The translations under genes and the position numbers were made by a program. Under the pieces are notes generated by a model. The model saw only the letters and a program-made list of their open reading frames with translations. It did no database searches and was not told the DNA's origin. From NCBI RefSeq assembly GCF_013248965.1, contig NZ_JABRVQ010000001.1:274420-338419 (forward strand): DNA of 64,000 nucleotides, written 5' to 3'. This document shows positions 18,619 through 26,859 of the stretch, piece after piece (within the stretch, counting starts at the first letter, position 1; each line of letters opens with the position of its first letter). The stretch is from Psychrobacter okhotskensis (GTDB taxonomy: Bacteria; Pseudomonadota; Gammaproteobacteria; Pseudomonadales; Moraxellaceae).

Positions 18619-19701
18619 ATGACTAGCAATATTCTATCTAAAGGCTTGTTTAAAAGAGGATTCAGAGCAACGACGATAATGACCGGTGCGCTTGTTTTTA
18701 TGTCAACATTGCCAGCTTTGGCTCAAACCTCAAATCAGCACTATCAGATTCAGGATTTTTCTGACGATTACTATGCGGTTATTCAGACTAGCGCCGATGA
18801 GGATAGTGAAGAAAACACTAGTATAAATATTATAGATGCCAAAACCAAGCAAACCCTTATCAGCCAGCCAACTGATATTGATATAGAGTATGAGCTGAGC
18901 AATAGTGAAGCGTACCAACTAGGCAACAAGGTTAGCGCTAATATTGCCAATAGGCATTATGGCGAACATAGCGTACTCATATACGATGACTTTAATTTTG
19001 ATAATAAAAAAGACTTGGCACTGCAAGATGGTCGCTACGGCTGTTACGGCGGGCCTTCTTATCAGGTTTATCTCAAGCAAGGGAGCAGGTTCGTGCTTAG
19101 CGAAGGTTTTACTGAACTAGCGCAAGGCTATTGCGGATTTTTTGGCATAGATAAAGACAGTAAAACCTTAAACACGATGACTAAGAGTGGCGCAGCATGG
19201 CATCAGTTTAAAGAGTTTAAGGTCATCAATAATAAGCCAGTAGCGGTGCGTATTATTGAGGAAGAATATAACTCAAGAAGCCTGCTATCTATTACTGAAA
19301 GCAAAAGGGTCAATGGCAAAATGAAGGTCGAGAATTATGAAATGCTACCGCAATATGATGATCAGAATGCAGCGGGCACACTACCTTATATTTATACCCT
19401 TATTGTAGATAATGGCAAAAAACTGGTGATTGATAGTCAGTATAAAGATGGCAGCGAGCAATTATATTATGCTTTTGCAAATAAAGAAGACAGAATTGAG
19501 CTGCTTTATGAAGGACAGTTTGACTATGATAAAACAACGAAGACACTGAGCTTCACCAACAGACCTGTGCTCTATAAAATCAATAACCAAGGCATCACGG
19601 TAAAGCTACCTAACCAGACAGTGCTGTTAAAGTCGCAACCTAATAGTGTGCAAGGCAATTTGGATGAAGTTACTCATTTCAAAAATGTAAGGGTGAGATA
19701 A
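18619..19701 (+). CDS. Secreted protein with XAC2610-like repeat domain
   Basis: A 360-aa exported protein with a signal peptide ending near ALAQ (residue 36). The middle region holds the pattern IYDDFNFDNKKDLALQDG ... GPSYQVYL, with a following Cys-Gly-rich segment, typical of the FG-GAP-like XAC2610 family. The motif DFNFDNKKDLA resembles a Ca-binding loop. The C-terminal ~130 residues are beta-rich and unassigned. Periplasmic or surface location is inferred, and no enzymatic residues are evident. Confidence 0.72.
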   Translation: MTSNILSKGLFKRGFRATTIMTGALVFMSTLPALAQTSNQHYQIQDFSDDYYAVIQTSADEDSEENTSINIIDAKTKQTLISQPTDIDIEYELSNSEAYQLGNKVSANIANRHYGEHSVLIYDDFNFDNKKDLALQDGRYGCYGGPSYQVYLKQGSRFVLSEGFTELAQGYCGFFGIDKDSKTLNTMTKSGAAWHQFKEFKVINNKPVAVRIIEEEYNSRSLLSITESKRVNGKMKVENYEMLPQYDDQNAAGTLPYIYTLIVDNGKKLVIDSQYKDGSEQLYYAFANKEDRIELLYEGQFDYDKTTKTLSFTNRPVLYKINNQGITVKLPNQTVLLKSQPNSVQGNLDEVTHFKNVRVR

Positions 19702-19750
19702 AGAGTATTAAAATAATTCGTTGAAGTGAGAGATAGTCCTCAAACCCAGC

Positions 19751-19778
19751 AAAAAAGGCTACTCTCTCAAGAATAGCC
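19751..19778 (-). terminator. Intrinsic terminator for gor
   Basis: On the minus strand GGCTATTCT pairs with AGAGTAGCC (9 bp with one wobble) around a TGAG loop, followed by TTTTTT. It lies about 50 nt beyond the gor stop codon. Confidence 0.82.
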
Positions 19779-19825
19779 TCTCTACTTACACACCCTATAA
19801 AACTAACGCATATATCAACGCGACA

Positions 19826-21181
19826 TTAACGCATCGTCACAAACTCTTCAGAACCTGTCGGATGAATAGCGACGGTATTATCAAAGTCCGCTTTCGTCGC
19901 GCCCATCTTGATTGCGACGGCAAAGCCTTGAATCATCTCATCGACGCCAAAACCTATGCCATGCAAACCGATGACTTTTTCATCATCGCCCAAGCAAACG
20001 AGCTTCATCACGCATTTTTGGCGATGCTGAGTCACCGCGCTATACATCGAGGTAAAGCTTGATTTATAGCATTTAATATTGTCTTTACCGTACTGCTCAA
20101 CGGCATCAATCTCAGACAAGCCAATAGTGCCGATAGCAGGGTGAGTAAAGATAACCGTTGGTACCAAGTCATAAACCAAATGCTCGTCTGTCTTATCATT
20201 AAACAAACGCTCTGATAGGCGGCGACCTGCTGCGATAGCGACGGGTGTCAAATCAATACTGTTTTCGATAATATCACCGACCGCATAAATACCATCGACA
20301 TTGGTATTTTGGAATTTATCGACTTTGATTTTGCCATTATCAGTCGTTTCCACGCCTGTAACATCTAAGTTAATGGTATCAGTGGAAGGCGCACGACCAA
20401 TCGCCCAAATCAAACAATCAACGGTATCAAGCGCACCATCTTTGGTAAAGAGTTCTAAACTGCCATCGTCGTTTTTATTGACTTCCGTCAGCGTCGTTTC
20501 AGTATGCAATTGAATACCATCTTGCTCCATCTCTATCAATAACGCTTCTACGATAGTATGGTCAAACGAGCGTAGCGGCGAATGTTGACGCACATACAGA
20601 TGTACCTCAGCGCCCAGACTGTTGAGCACGCCAGCGATTTCAACCGCGATATATCCTGCCCCGACGATAGCCACGCGTTTTGGCAAATGATTTAATCTAA
20701 AAAACCCATCAGAATCAATACCGTGTTCCGCGCCTTTGATATCAGGGAAGATAGGATGACCACCCGTCGCGATCAAAATATGGTCAGCGGTGATATGTTC
20801 GCCATTGACCTCGACCGTATTGGTATCGACGAATTTGGCAAAGCCTTTTATCACTTCAACGCCGTTCTTTGCCAAATTATTATCATAAGAGCGATGAATG
20901 TTTTGGATATATTGTTGACGACTATTGACCAGCTTTTGAAAGTCAAAGCCTTTTAACTCAACGTCAAAACCATAGTCTGGCGCATACTTTTCGATAGCTT
21001 CGGCAACTTGCGCCCCATACCACATCACCTTTTTGGGCACGCAGCCCCAGTTTACGCAGGTGCCGCCTAATTGCTCCGCTTCGATGATGGCGCATTTTTT
21101 GCCATAGCTCGCTGCGCGATTGATTGAAGCAATGCCACCGCTACCGCCACCAATGGAAATATAGTCATAATGTTTGGTCAT
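19826..21181 (-). CDS. gor: Glutathione-disulfide reductase
   Basis: NADPH-dependent flavoenzyme that reduces oxidised glutathione. The N-terminal FAD motif is [11 protein letters not shown], the redox disulfide is C42-VNWG-C47 (in [13 protein letters not shown]), the NADPH-binding motif is [16 protein letters not shown], and the second FAD motif is GIYAVGDI. The C-terminal catalytic His-Glu pair is in HPTGSEE. Its 451-aa length equals that of the usual GR. The arginine that normally favours NADPH is plausibly present in [11 protein letters not shown]. It is monocistronic with its own terminator. Confidence 0.95.
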   Translation of the reverse strand: MTKHYDYISIGGGSGGIASINRAASYGKKCAIIEAEQLGGTCVNWGCVPKKVMWYGAQVAEAIEKYAPDYGFDVELKGFDFQKLVNSRQQYIQNIHRSYDNNLAKNGVEVIKGFAKFVDTNTVEVNGEHITADHILIATGGHPIFPDIKGAEHGIDSDGFFRLNHLPKRVAIVGAGYIAVEIAGVLNSLGAEVHLYVRQHSPLRSFDHTIVEALLIEMEQDGIQLHTETTLTEVNKNDDGSLELFTKDGALDTVDCLIWAIGRAPSTDTINLDVTGVETTDNGKIKVDKFQNTNVDGIYAVGDIIENSIDLTPVAIAAGRRLSERLFNDKTDEHLVYDLVPTVIFTHPAIGTIGLSEIDAVEQYGKDNIKCYKSSFTSMYSAVTQHRQKCVMKLVCLGDDEKVIGLHGIGFGVDEMIQGFAVAIKMGATKADFDNTVAIHPTGSEEFVTMR

Positions 21182-21402
21182 AGTTAAGTCTCTTTATTTA
21201 GTACGTATTGATGCGTATTGGTACAATTTTGCAGTCTATTATTTTTTAATTCTGTTATTTTTAACTCTATTGTAATGGGTATGATAATGAATCTTACAAG
21301 GTTTTGCTTATGAAGATGTGCCAGCTAGCACCACGCTATAAAAATATTTAGGCAAAAATAGCCTAACACATAATAATCTCATCTAAACCTATTTAAACCC
21401 AC

Positions 21403-21855
21403 TTAAACTATGGCACGACGTCTATAAAATAACAGCCCAGGAATGGATAAGCCTAGCACCAATCCTGAGGTAACAAACAAAGCCTCAAACAAATACACCA
21501 TCATTTGGCTAAATAATTCGTCGGAAAAGCCAAAATAGCCAATCTGTACCATACTGACCATCGCCTTATAAGCAGCGATACCGGGCATCATACAGATGAC
21601 GCTTGGAGAGATTAACGCTTTGGGCGGTAAGGTATATTTTTTAGAAAAGTACACACCTAAAAAGCTGGCAAGCATCGCCCCAAAAAAGCTGGCTACCACG
21701 AGATGTATGTGCTGATAGACCAGCGCTGTTTTTAGCCCGAACCCAAAGGCGGTCATCAGCAAACAAGGTGGAATATAGCGTTTGGGTACGCTGAACATGA
21801 GTGTCCAACCAAGGGTAATAATACACGACAGGGCAACGGTTTCAATGAACCACAT
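21403..21855 (-). CDS. Threonine/serine exporter subunit, ThrE C-terminal part (YjjB-like)
   Basis: A 150-aa membrane protein with four to five hydrophobic helices, matching the small (ThrE_2/DUF3815, YjjB-like) half of split threonine/serine exporters. The characteristic segment ALISPSVICMMPGIAAYKAMVSM is present in part and in the expected place. It starts 1 nt after the stop of the larger subunit gene, so the two are made together. Confidence 0.85.
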   Translation of the reverse strand: MWFIETVALSCIITLGWTLMFSVPKRYIPPCLLMTAFGFGLKTALVYQHIHLVVASFFGAMLASFLGVYFSKKYTLPPKALISPSVICMMPGIAAYKAMVSMVQIGYFGFSDELFSQMMVYLFEALFVTSGLVLGLSIPGLLFYRRRAIV

Positions 21856-21856
21856 G

Positions 21857-22687
21857 TCAAAATCCCCAGTGCTGTATTTGTAGTAAAACCAGCGCCATCA
21901 CAATGCCAACGCACGCTGACAAGGTTAGCATATAAGTAAAAACGGCACGTCCAATGCCGATATTGACATAGCCCTTTAAGATGTCTGAGAAAGAATTGAT
22001 TAAAGGAAAGCTTGGAACTAGTAAGAGCACGCTAGAGGCAACGGCAATATCTGCATTATTACCAATATCAAAATAGTAAGTCGTCGCCCCAATCAAAGAG
22101 GCGATAAAAGCCGTCACGATGACGGTGATAAAAGGATTGAAATGCTGCTTGGCCAAATAAATGCGAGTGAACATCGCGACCATACCAGCGACAAAGGTCA
22201 CCGCGGTAATCGACCAACTACCGCCATTAAGATTAGCAAACGCGGCACAAGATGCACCAACAAATATGCCCACCAGCCATGTTGGATAAACCGTTTTATC
22301 TAATTCATCAAACGCAAGGGTGGTGCGGTCAGTCAGCTCAGACTTCAGTTTATGGTTATCTAGCTTTTCGCTATTTGTATTGGCTTCGGTTTTATTGATA
22401 ATTTGCTGGATTTGTACCAATAAATTGACATTGATGCTCTGATTAATCGTGTCTCGAGTGGTGGTGATACAGCGTTCATTACAGATGGTCGTCAAGGTGA
22501 TGGCATTAAAATTCAGCGAACATTCTACGCTACTCATCCCCAAAGCGAATCCCAAACGTTTAGACAAGTCAACCACCACAGCGGACTCGGCACCATATTG
22601 CATAAGGAGTAATCCGCAGCGCACGCATAATCGAGTAATGCGCTGTTGCTGTACGTAGCTGATAGAAGTCATTGGGCGAGTACGCAT
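21857..22687 (-). CDS. Threonine/serine exporter subunit, ThrE N-terminal part (YjjP-like)
   Basis: A 276-aa protein of the DUF1212/ThrE (YjjP-like) family, the large half of a split ThrE-type exporter. The cytoplasmic N-terminal domain shows the pattern LLMQYGAESAVV and the C-terminal half has five hydrophobic helices (from about residue 135). The inserted segment (TEANTNSEKLDNHKLKSE) lies in the domain linker. The substrate is inferred from the family. Possible in-frame ATGs at codons 1 and 6 (MRTRPM). Confidence 0.85.
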   Translation of the reverse strand: MRTRPMTSISYVQQQRITRLCVRCGLLLMQYGAESAVVVDLSKRLGFALGMSSVECSLNFNAITLTTICNERCITTTRDTINQSINVNLLVQIQQIINKTEANTNSEKLDNHKLKSELTDRTTLAFDELDKTVYPTWLVGIFVGASCAAFANLNGGSWSITAVTFVAGMVAMFTRIYLAKQHFNPFITVIVTAFIASLIGATTYYFDIGNNADIAVASSVLLLVPSFPLINSFSDILKGYVNIGIGRAVFTYMLTLSACVGIVMALVLLQIQHWGF

Positions 22688-22835
22688 ATTGGCTATTATG
22701 ATTTTTATGAATGGTATTAGTATAAACAGTGTGAGTCGTTATGAGGTATCGATACGGCAAGGTAACGATAGCATAACTTGCCGTGCTTATTTGCTACTAT
22801 TATAAAGCGTAAACCACTGTCGCAAGGAGAATAAA

Positions 22836-23117
22836 ATGCATATCGTCATTCTAACTTTGACCTTTTCTCTACCCGGTTGTAGCTCATTAAAAGAAAAACG
22901 CCAACGCATGGGCGGATTGCATGCACGATTTGGTAATACGCCAAGCGTCGCGGTATGTGAAAGCGGCGAGCGTGATCGGCATGATGCCAGCGAATGGACG
23001 TTTGTAATTGTCGGGCTGTCTAAACGTGAAGTCGAGTCACAATGCAGCCAAATAGAGGAGAAGATAGAGCGGACCGTAGATGCGCGGGTGATGAATGTTG
23101 AGAGAGAGTTTGTTTAG
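22836..23117 (+). CDS. DUF503 family protein (YlxP-like)
   Basis: A 93-aa DUF503 protein. The conserved N-terminal pattern is LTFSLPGCSSLKEKRQ and the core is FGNTPSVAVCESGERDRHDASEW. Relatives (YlxP) are encoded in nusA-infB regions of Gram-positives and may act in ribosome maturation, but the role is not settled. A good AAGGAG site lies 6-8 nt before the ATG. Divergent from the thrE-type genes. Confidence 0.88.
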   Translation: MHIVILTLTFSLPGCSSLKEKRQRMGGLHARFGNTPSVAVCESGERDRHDASEWTFVIVGLSKREVESQCSQIEEKIERTVDARVMNVEREFV

Positions 23118-23452
23118 ATTGGCTTTATTGCAGAATACTCTCTGAGTAGAGATTCTATTTAAAATGATAAAGTTGTATGTTTCAAAGGTAGGTCGGTAAA
23201 GCTTAAGACAACGAACAAACAATAGACTACAAATTTAATAGACTTTTGTTTTATACCATGATAATCTCCCACTCGGTAATTTAGACACATTACTTACACC
23301 TCATTTACATTTTAGTCACATTATTAATTATATATTGCTTTCAGTGCGCGCATTAAATCACATGAATTTCGATAGTGGGATTTTAAGTTCATCAACGCAT
23401 TACCTTTATTTTAGCCAATCACCTTAATTATATTTCTCAACTAGGACGTCTA
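23118..23452. other. Intergenic region, no gene seen
   Basis: A 335-nt AT-rich gap upstream of the M48 lipoprotein gene. It contains no convincing coding frame, hairpin or repeat, and presumably holds the promoter of that gene. Confidence 0.5.
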
Positions 23453-24310
23453 ATGACAACTTTTAATAAAGTAAAAAATGCTCTATTGCTTACGACGATT
23501 ACTACTTTAGTAGGCTGTACTACGATAGCTGATATGTCAGGGTACGATACCAATAGCATGAATGCCGATGCGGCTAAAAATTACTCTCAAGTGGTTTCTA
23601 GCGCTAATAGTCAAGGCGCAGTAGATAATACGTCTACCACCGCCATCCGAGTGAAAAGAGTCTTTAATCGTATGAAGCCCTACGCCGTTCGCGCTAATAC
23701 GACAGGCGTCCCTTTTGATTGGCAGATCACTGTTCTACGTTCACCTGAATTAAATGCTTGGGCAATGCCTGGTGGTAAAATGGCTTTTTACACCGGTATT
23801 GTAGAGAAGTTACAGTTAACGGATGCAGAGATCGCTGCGATCATGGGACATGAAATGACCCATGCGTTAGCTGAGCACAGTAAAAAAGATGCTGGGCAAA
23901 AAATTCTGACAGGCTTAGCGCTGCAGTTAGGTGGTGCCGAACTACAGGCAAAAACAGGTTTGAGTGATGATGCGTTGGGTTTGATTAGTGACTACGGACT
24001 TGATAAGCCGTTTTCTCGTAGTCAAGAATCACAAGCCGATGCGGGTGGTCTACGCTTGATGGCGCAGGCAGGCTACAATCCAGAAGCTGCCGTTGCAGTA
24101 TGGCAAAAAATGGAAGCCGCCAATGGTCGTAGCAACACCATAGCTACTTTGATGTCTACGCATCCAAACTCTGGGCAGCGTATTGCTAAAATTCAGGCAC
24201 TCTTACCTGAGGTTACACCAGTTTATCAAGCGGCTGCTAAAGCACCTACTAACGCAACTAGTGGTGCAACTACTGGCGCAGCAGTTACTAGAACCATTAA
24301 ACGCAAATAA
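23453..24310 (+). CDS. M48 family zinc metalloprotease lipoprotein
   Basis: A 285-aa envelope metallopeptidase. Lipobox L19-V-G-C22 follows the signal sequence. The zinc-binding motif is H133-E-M-T-H137, and the third ligand Glu lies in SQESQADAGG. The AWAMPGGKMAFYTG motif upstream is typical of LoiP/YcaL-type and BepA-type proteases, which act in outer membrane protein quality control. A low-complexity Ala/Thr tail ends the protein. Strong terminator downstream. Confidence 0.9.
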   Translation: MTTFNKVKNALLLTTITTLVGCTTIADMSGYDTNSMNADAAKNYSQVVSSANSQGAVDNTSTTAIRVKRVFNRMKPYAVRANTTGVPFDWQITVLRSPELNAWAMPGGKMAFYTGIVEKLQLTDAEIAAIMGHEMTHALAEHSKKDAGQKILTGLALQLGGAELQAKTGLSDDALGLISDYGLDKPFSRSQESQADAGGLRLMAQAGYNPEAAVAVWQKMEAANGRSNTIATLMSTHPNSGQRIAKIQALLPEVTPVYQAAAKAPTNATSGATTGAAVTRTIKRK

Positions 24311-24342
24311 CTCAGTAAATACTCTCAAAAGTAAATGTTATC

Positions 24343-24376
24343 AAAAAAGGTAAGTCAATCGACTTACCTTTTTTTT
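24343..24376 (+). terminator. Intrinsic terminator
   Basis: GGTAAGTC (24349-24356), loop AATC, GACTTACC (24361-24368), flanked by an A-run before and a run of Ts after (24369-24376). It terminates the M48 protease transcript. Confidence 0.92.
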
Positions 24377-24480
24377 GCGAAGAAATATCGAAAAGTGGTT
24401 GGTTTGGACTTTATGCGACGTCTGGATATTGGGTGTCGAGTAGGTTAGCGGCGAGGTACGAGATTCAACAGCTAAATATT

Positions 24481-24640
24481 GGAGCCAATCCCGCTTTCCG
24501 CTTATATCTTGGTCGCCCACTAGAGCGGTGACTAATAGCCAGTAGCGTTCCTGTTGTCTCGATACCGCTCCTAGCTAAGTCACCTCAATCTAGTGGTCAA
24601 CCAAGGATAACCGCTACAATCGAGGCTAAACCGCTCTTAA
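24481..24640. other. Long structured inverted-repeat element
   Basis: Three consecutive complementary blocks build one long hairpin: CTTGGT (24508-24513)/ACCAAG (24600-24605), CCACTAGA (24517-24524)/TCTAGTGG (24589-24596) and GGTGACT (24527-24533)/AGTCACC (24578-24584). They are separated by 3x3 and 2x4 internal loops and close a 44-nt loop. A competing pairing (CTAGAGCGGT with ACCGCTC-TAG at 24564-24574) overlaps the inner block. The word CCGCT recurs five times. It could be a structural RNA or an attC-like recombination site; neither is proven. Confidence 0.6.
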
Positions 24641-24787
24641 AATTAATCATCGCCAAAAACTGTAGATTATAAACTTATTGATAGATACAATTACATTGAA
24701 TGCAGTTAAAATGTATTTATGCTACACCAGCTTTATAGGAATAGTCTTAGTCTTACTGATTTTAATTGAAAATGAAAGGGAGTGTTT

Positions 24788-25171
24788 ATGTCAGAGTTTA
24801 ATAGTTTAGAGAATGCAGCTTCTTCACTAGGTGACGGTGGTTTAGGCCCAGATGAGGACTATGAAACAGTTAGAGAGTTTGTAGATGCATTAGTAGATAC
24901 AGGAAATACAGATAAAGTATTCGCTTATCACGATGATCATCTTAGTCTTAAAGATAGTTTGTCTGAAGATGTTTTAAATATGGCTATTGATGAGGCTGAC
25001 GAAATGCTTGAAAATGCAGAGCCTGAGCAGTCAGAATTAGAGGATCAACTTAAACGTATTCTTGACGAGGCCAATACCATAATTCCTCTTTCAAAAAAAG
25101 AGTTATCTGAAGACGACCTAGATGATATTAAAGAAGATTTAGAGTCTAGAGGGATAGATCCTGATGACTAA
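24788..25171 (+). CDS. Very acidic hypothetical protein
   Basis: A 127-aa protein with about 40 Asp/Glu and only about 9 Lys/Arg, so a strongly negative charge. It has no signal or membrane segment. The ATG at 24788 is chosen because AAAGGGAG lies about 5 nt upstream; an in-frame GTG is at 24782. The sequence is predicted helical with acidic runs (SELEDQLKRILDEAN, SEDDLDDIKEDLESRG). No family recognised. The acidity would suit a DNA-mimic or inhibitor, but this is speculation. Codon use is more AT-rich than that of the flanking core genes. Confidence 0.65.
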   Translation: MSEFNSLENAASSLGDGGLGPDEDYETVREFVDALVDTGNTDKVFAYHDDHLSLKDSLSEDVLNMAIDEADEMLENAEPEQSELEDQLKRILDEANTIIPLSKKELSEDDLDDIKEDLESRGIDPDD

Positions 25172-25337
25172 TACAATAGTTTAAGTAGAGTTTGTGATAC
25201 TCGACATATAAGTGATTCAAAATTAGCGATAATTAACTTAATTTATGCTGGGTTCAAAGTATAAAACCCAACATAGTAATTTTGCGTAATGTAGAATTAT
25301 TGGGTTTTATTAATTAGCTTAATCTACGGGTTGTAGA

Positions 25338-26252
25338 TTATCTCAGTGGGTCTTTACTTAACTCAGATTGCTTGATTGGAACAGTGACTTCGTACTTTTT
25401 AACAATCTCCTTTACTATATTAAAAAACCAACTCGGGGCTGATGGAGAGACATAAATTTCATTTATTAACTTATTCAAATCACATTTTGCATTAAAGCTC
25501 AATTTTGGTTCAACGTTTTCAATATCTTCCTCAGAGCGCCCCATGCTTACTCGACCATGAAAAACATTTTCATTGCGATTAGAATCAAATCCAACTGTTT
25601 GCATTGGCATATATTTATGAGTAACATCTGTGTCCCAAAATACTAACCTGTATTCTCGTTCATAATCATAACTTACTCGTTTGTATAGTATTGAGTTAAA
25701 CCCATTATCTATATCAATAGTAAAATCATGACTATCGTAGTTGGCGTACTTTACGACACCACCAAAAATATCATTATTCAGGTCTGAAAAAGCATCGATG
25801 AAATTAGATTCAGATGAAACAATAGCAATACCTTCATCTTTTCTAGAATACATATCCCACATTGCTAAAGATTCAACTTCATTCAAATGCCAGCAGTTAA
25901 TGAAATACGATCTTCTATGAGCAAAAGCTTGTTTGATTCTTAACTCTTGAACTTCTTTATGGTTTTCTAAACAAGCTTGTAAGTTGCCAGTTTCATGATA
26001 AATAGTGTTCATTTTTAATTTGCTAAGAACAGACAGTGGAAGGTCATTAACTGAATTCCATTTTCGATGCATAAAGTTAGCAGATGGTAAAAGCCCTTCA
26101 AATGTATCATCTCTAGCCATAAGTTCTAGGTTATACATAAATAGATAATTTTGTTGAATAAGTGAGAGAAATTTCGGTAAACTCATATATCGCCAGAGCT
26201 TTGACTTTTCATTAGGAGCAGGAGTAAAAGCTGGGTGACGTTTAAAAGCCAT
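25338..26252 (-). CDS. DUF2971 family protein
   Basis: A 304-aa protein with the DUF2971 layout: N-terminal LWRYMSLPKFLSLIQQNYLFM, then ARDDTFEG, the central CWHLNEVESLAMWDMYSRKDEGIAI, and C-terminal RVSYDYEREYRLVFW. The family is common in accessory and mobile regions and its biochemistry is not established. The AT-rich codon use matches the neighbouring acidic and small genes, supporting recent acquisition. It is convergent with the acidic-protein gene. Confidence 0.85.
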   Translation of the reverse strand: MAFKRHPAFTPAPNEKSKLWRYMSLPKFLSLIQQNYLFMYNLELMARDDTFEGLLPSANFMHRKWNSVNDLPLSVLSKLKMNTIYHETGNLQACLENHKEVQELRIKQAFAHRRSYFINCWHLNEVESLAMWDMYSRKDEGIAIVSSESNFIDAFSDLNNDIFGGVVKYANYDSHDFTIDIDNGFNSILYKRVSYDYEREYRLVFWDTDVTHKYMPMQTVGFDSNRNENVFHGRVSMGRSEEDIENVEPKLSFNAKCDLNKLINEIYVSPSAPSWFFNIVKEIVKKYEVTVPIKQSELSKDPLR

Positions 26253-26349
26253 TTGAAATCCTTAGAAATAGAATTATAAAATGTGTTATAAACTCAAATT
26301 GGTGGATTAGAGTTATTATTATTTTATGTGCAAAAAAATGCAAATAATT

Positions 26350-26634
26350 CTACTCTTTACTATATTCAATATTATAATCGTCAGCTTTGCTTATAATTTG
26401 TTGTTTAAGATTATTTTTAATATCACTAACCATATTCATAATTGTAGCATTAGAAGAGTATTTAAGAACCTTATTATCTACCATTCTCTCCATTTCTCTA
26501 ATAGCGTTTTCAACACTGTCTGAGTCTTTAGAATTAAGTTTAAAGGTTCCTAATTCTGAATCGAACTCATTCATAAATTTTTGTAAATCGACCAGTTCAT
26601 CTTGTAATTTATCTAAACCTTGTATTTCGAGCAT
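26350..26634 (-). CDS. Small coiled-coil protein, phage-associated type
   Basis: A 94-aa charged helical protein: GLDKLQDELVDLQKFMNE, then SVENAIREMERMVDNKV and a C-terminal helix NNLKQQIISKA. It resembles short hypothetical proteins often annotated in prophages, by overall pattern only. It lies upstream of the DUF2971 gene on the same strand (about 100 nt apart) and shares its AT-rich composition. Function unknown. Confidence 0.6.
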   Translation of the reverse strand: MLEIQGLDKLQDELVDLQKFMNEFDSELGTFKLNSKDSDSVENAIREMERMVDNKVLKYSSNATIMNMVSDIKNNLKQQIISKADDYNIEYSKE

Positions 26635-26803
26635 AAACTGTTCTCTCTTAGTAAAGTAAAATTAATTAAGAAATCATATTACAGTAAAACAATTGTTAGG
26701 AAAAGTATCAGAATCAGATATACGACAATACATGTCGTATGTAATTACTTTTAACTTTACAAACTACTTTGAATGAATTGCTATTAATAAAACTCTACCC
26801 AAC

Positions 26804-26832
26804 AAAAAAAGGCCACTCCCTAAAGAGTAGCC
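26804..26832 (-). terminator. Intrinsic terminator for uvrA
   Basis: On the minus strand GGCTACTC pairs with GAGTGGCC (8 bp, one wobble) around a short loop, followed by seven Ts. It lies about 28 nt past the uvrA stop. Confidence 0.88.
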
Positions 26833-26859
26833 TTTTCATCAATAACTCACTAACCTGTA

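Noticed and set aside
25245..25274. ATGCTGGGTT/AACCCAACAT inverted repeat between the convergent acidic-protein and DUF2971 genes
   Set aside because: Possible terminator, but it has a mismatch and no T-run, so I do not list it as a feature.
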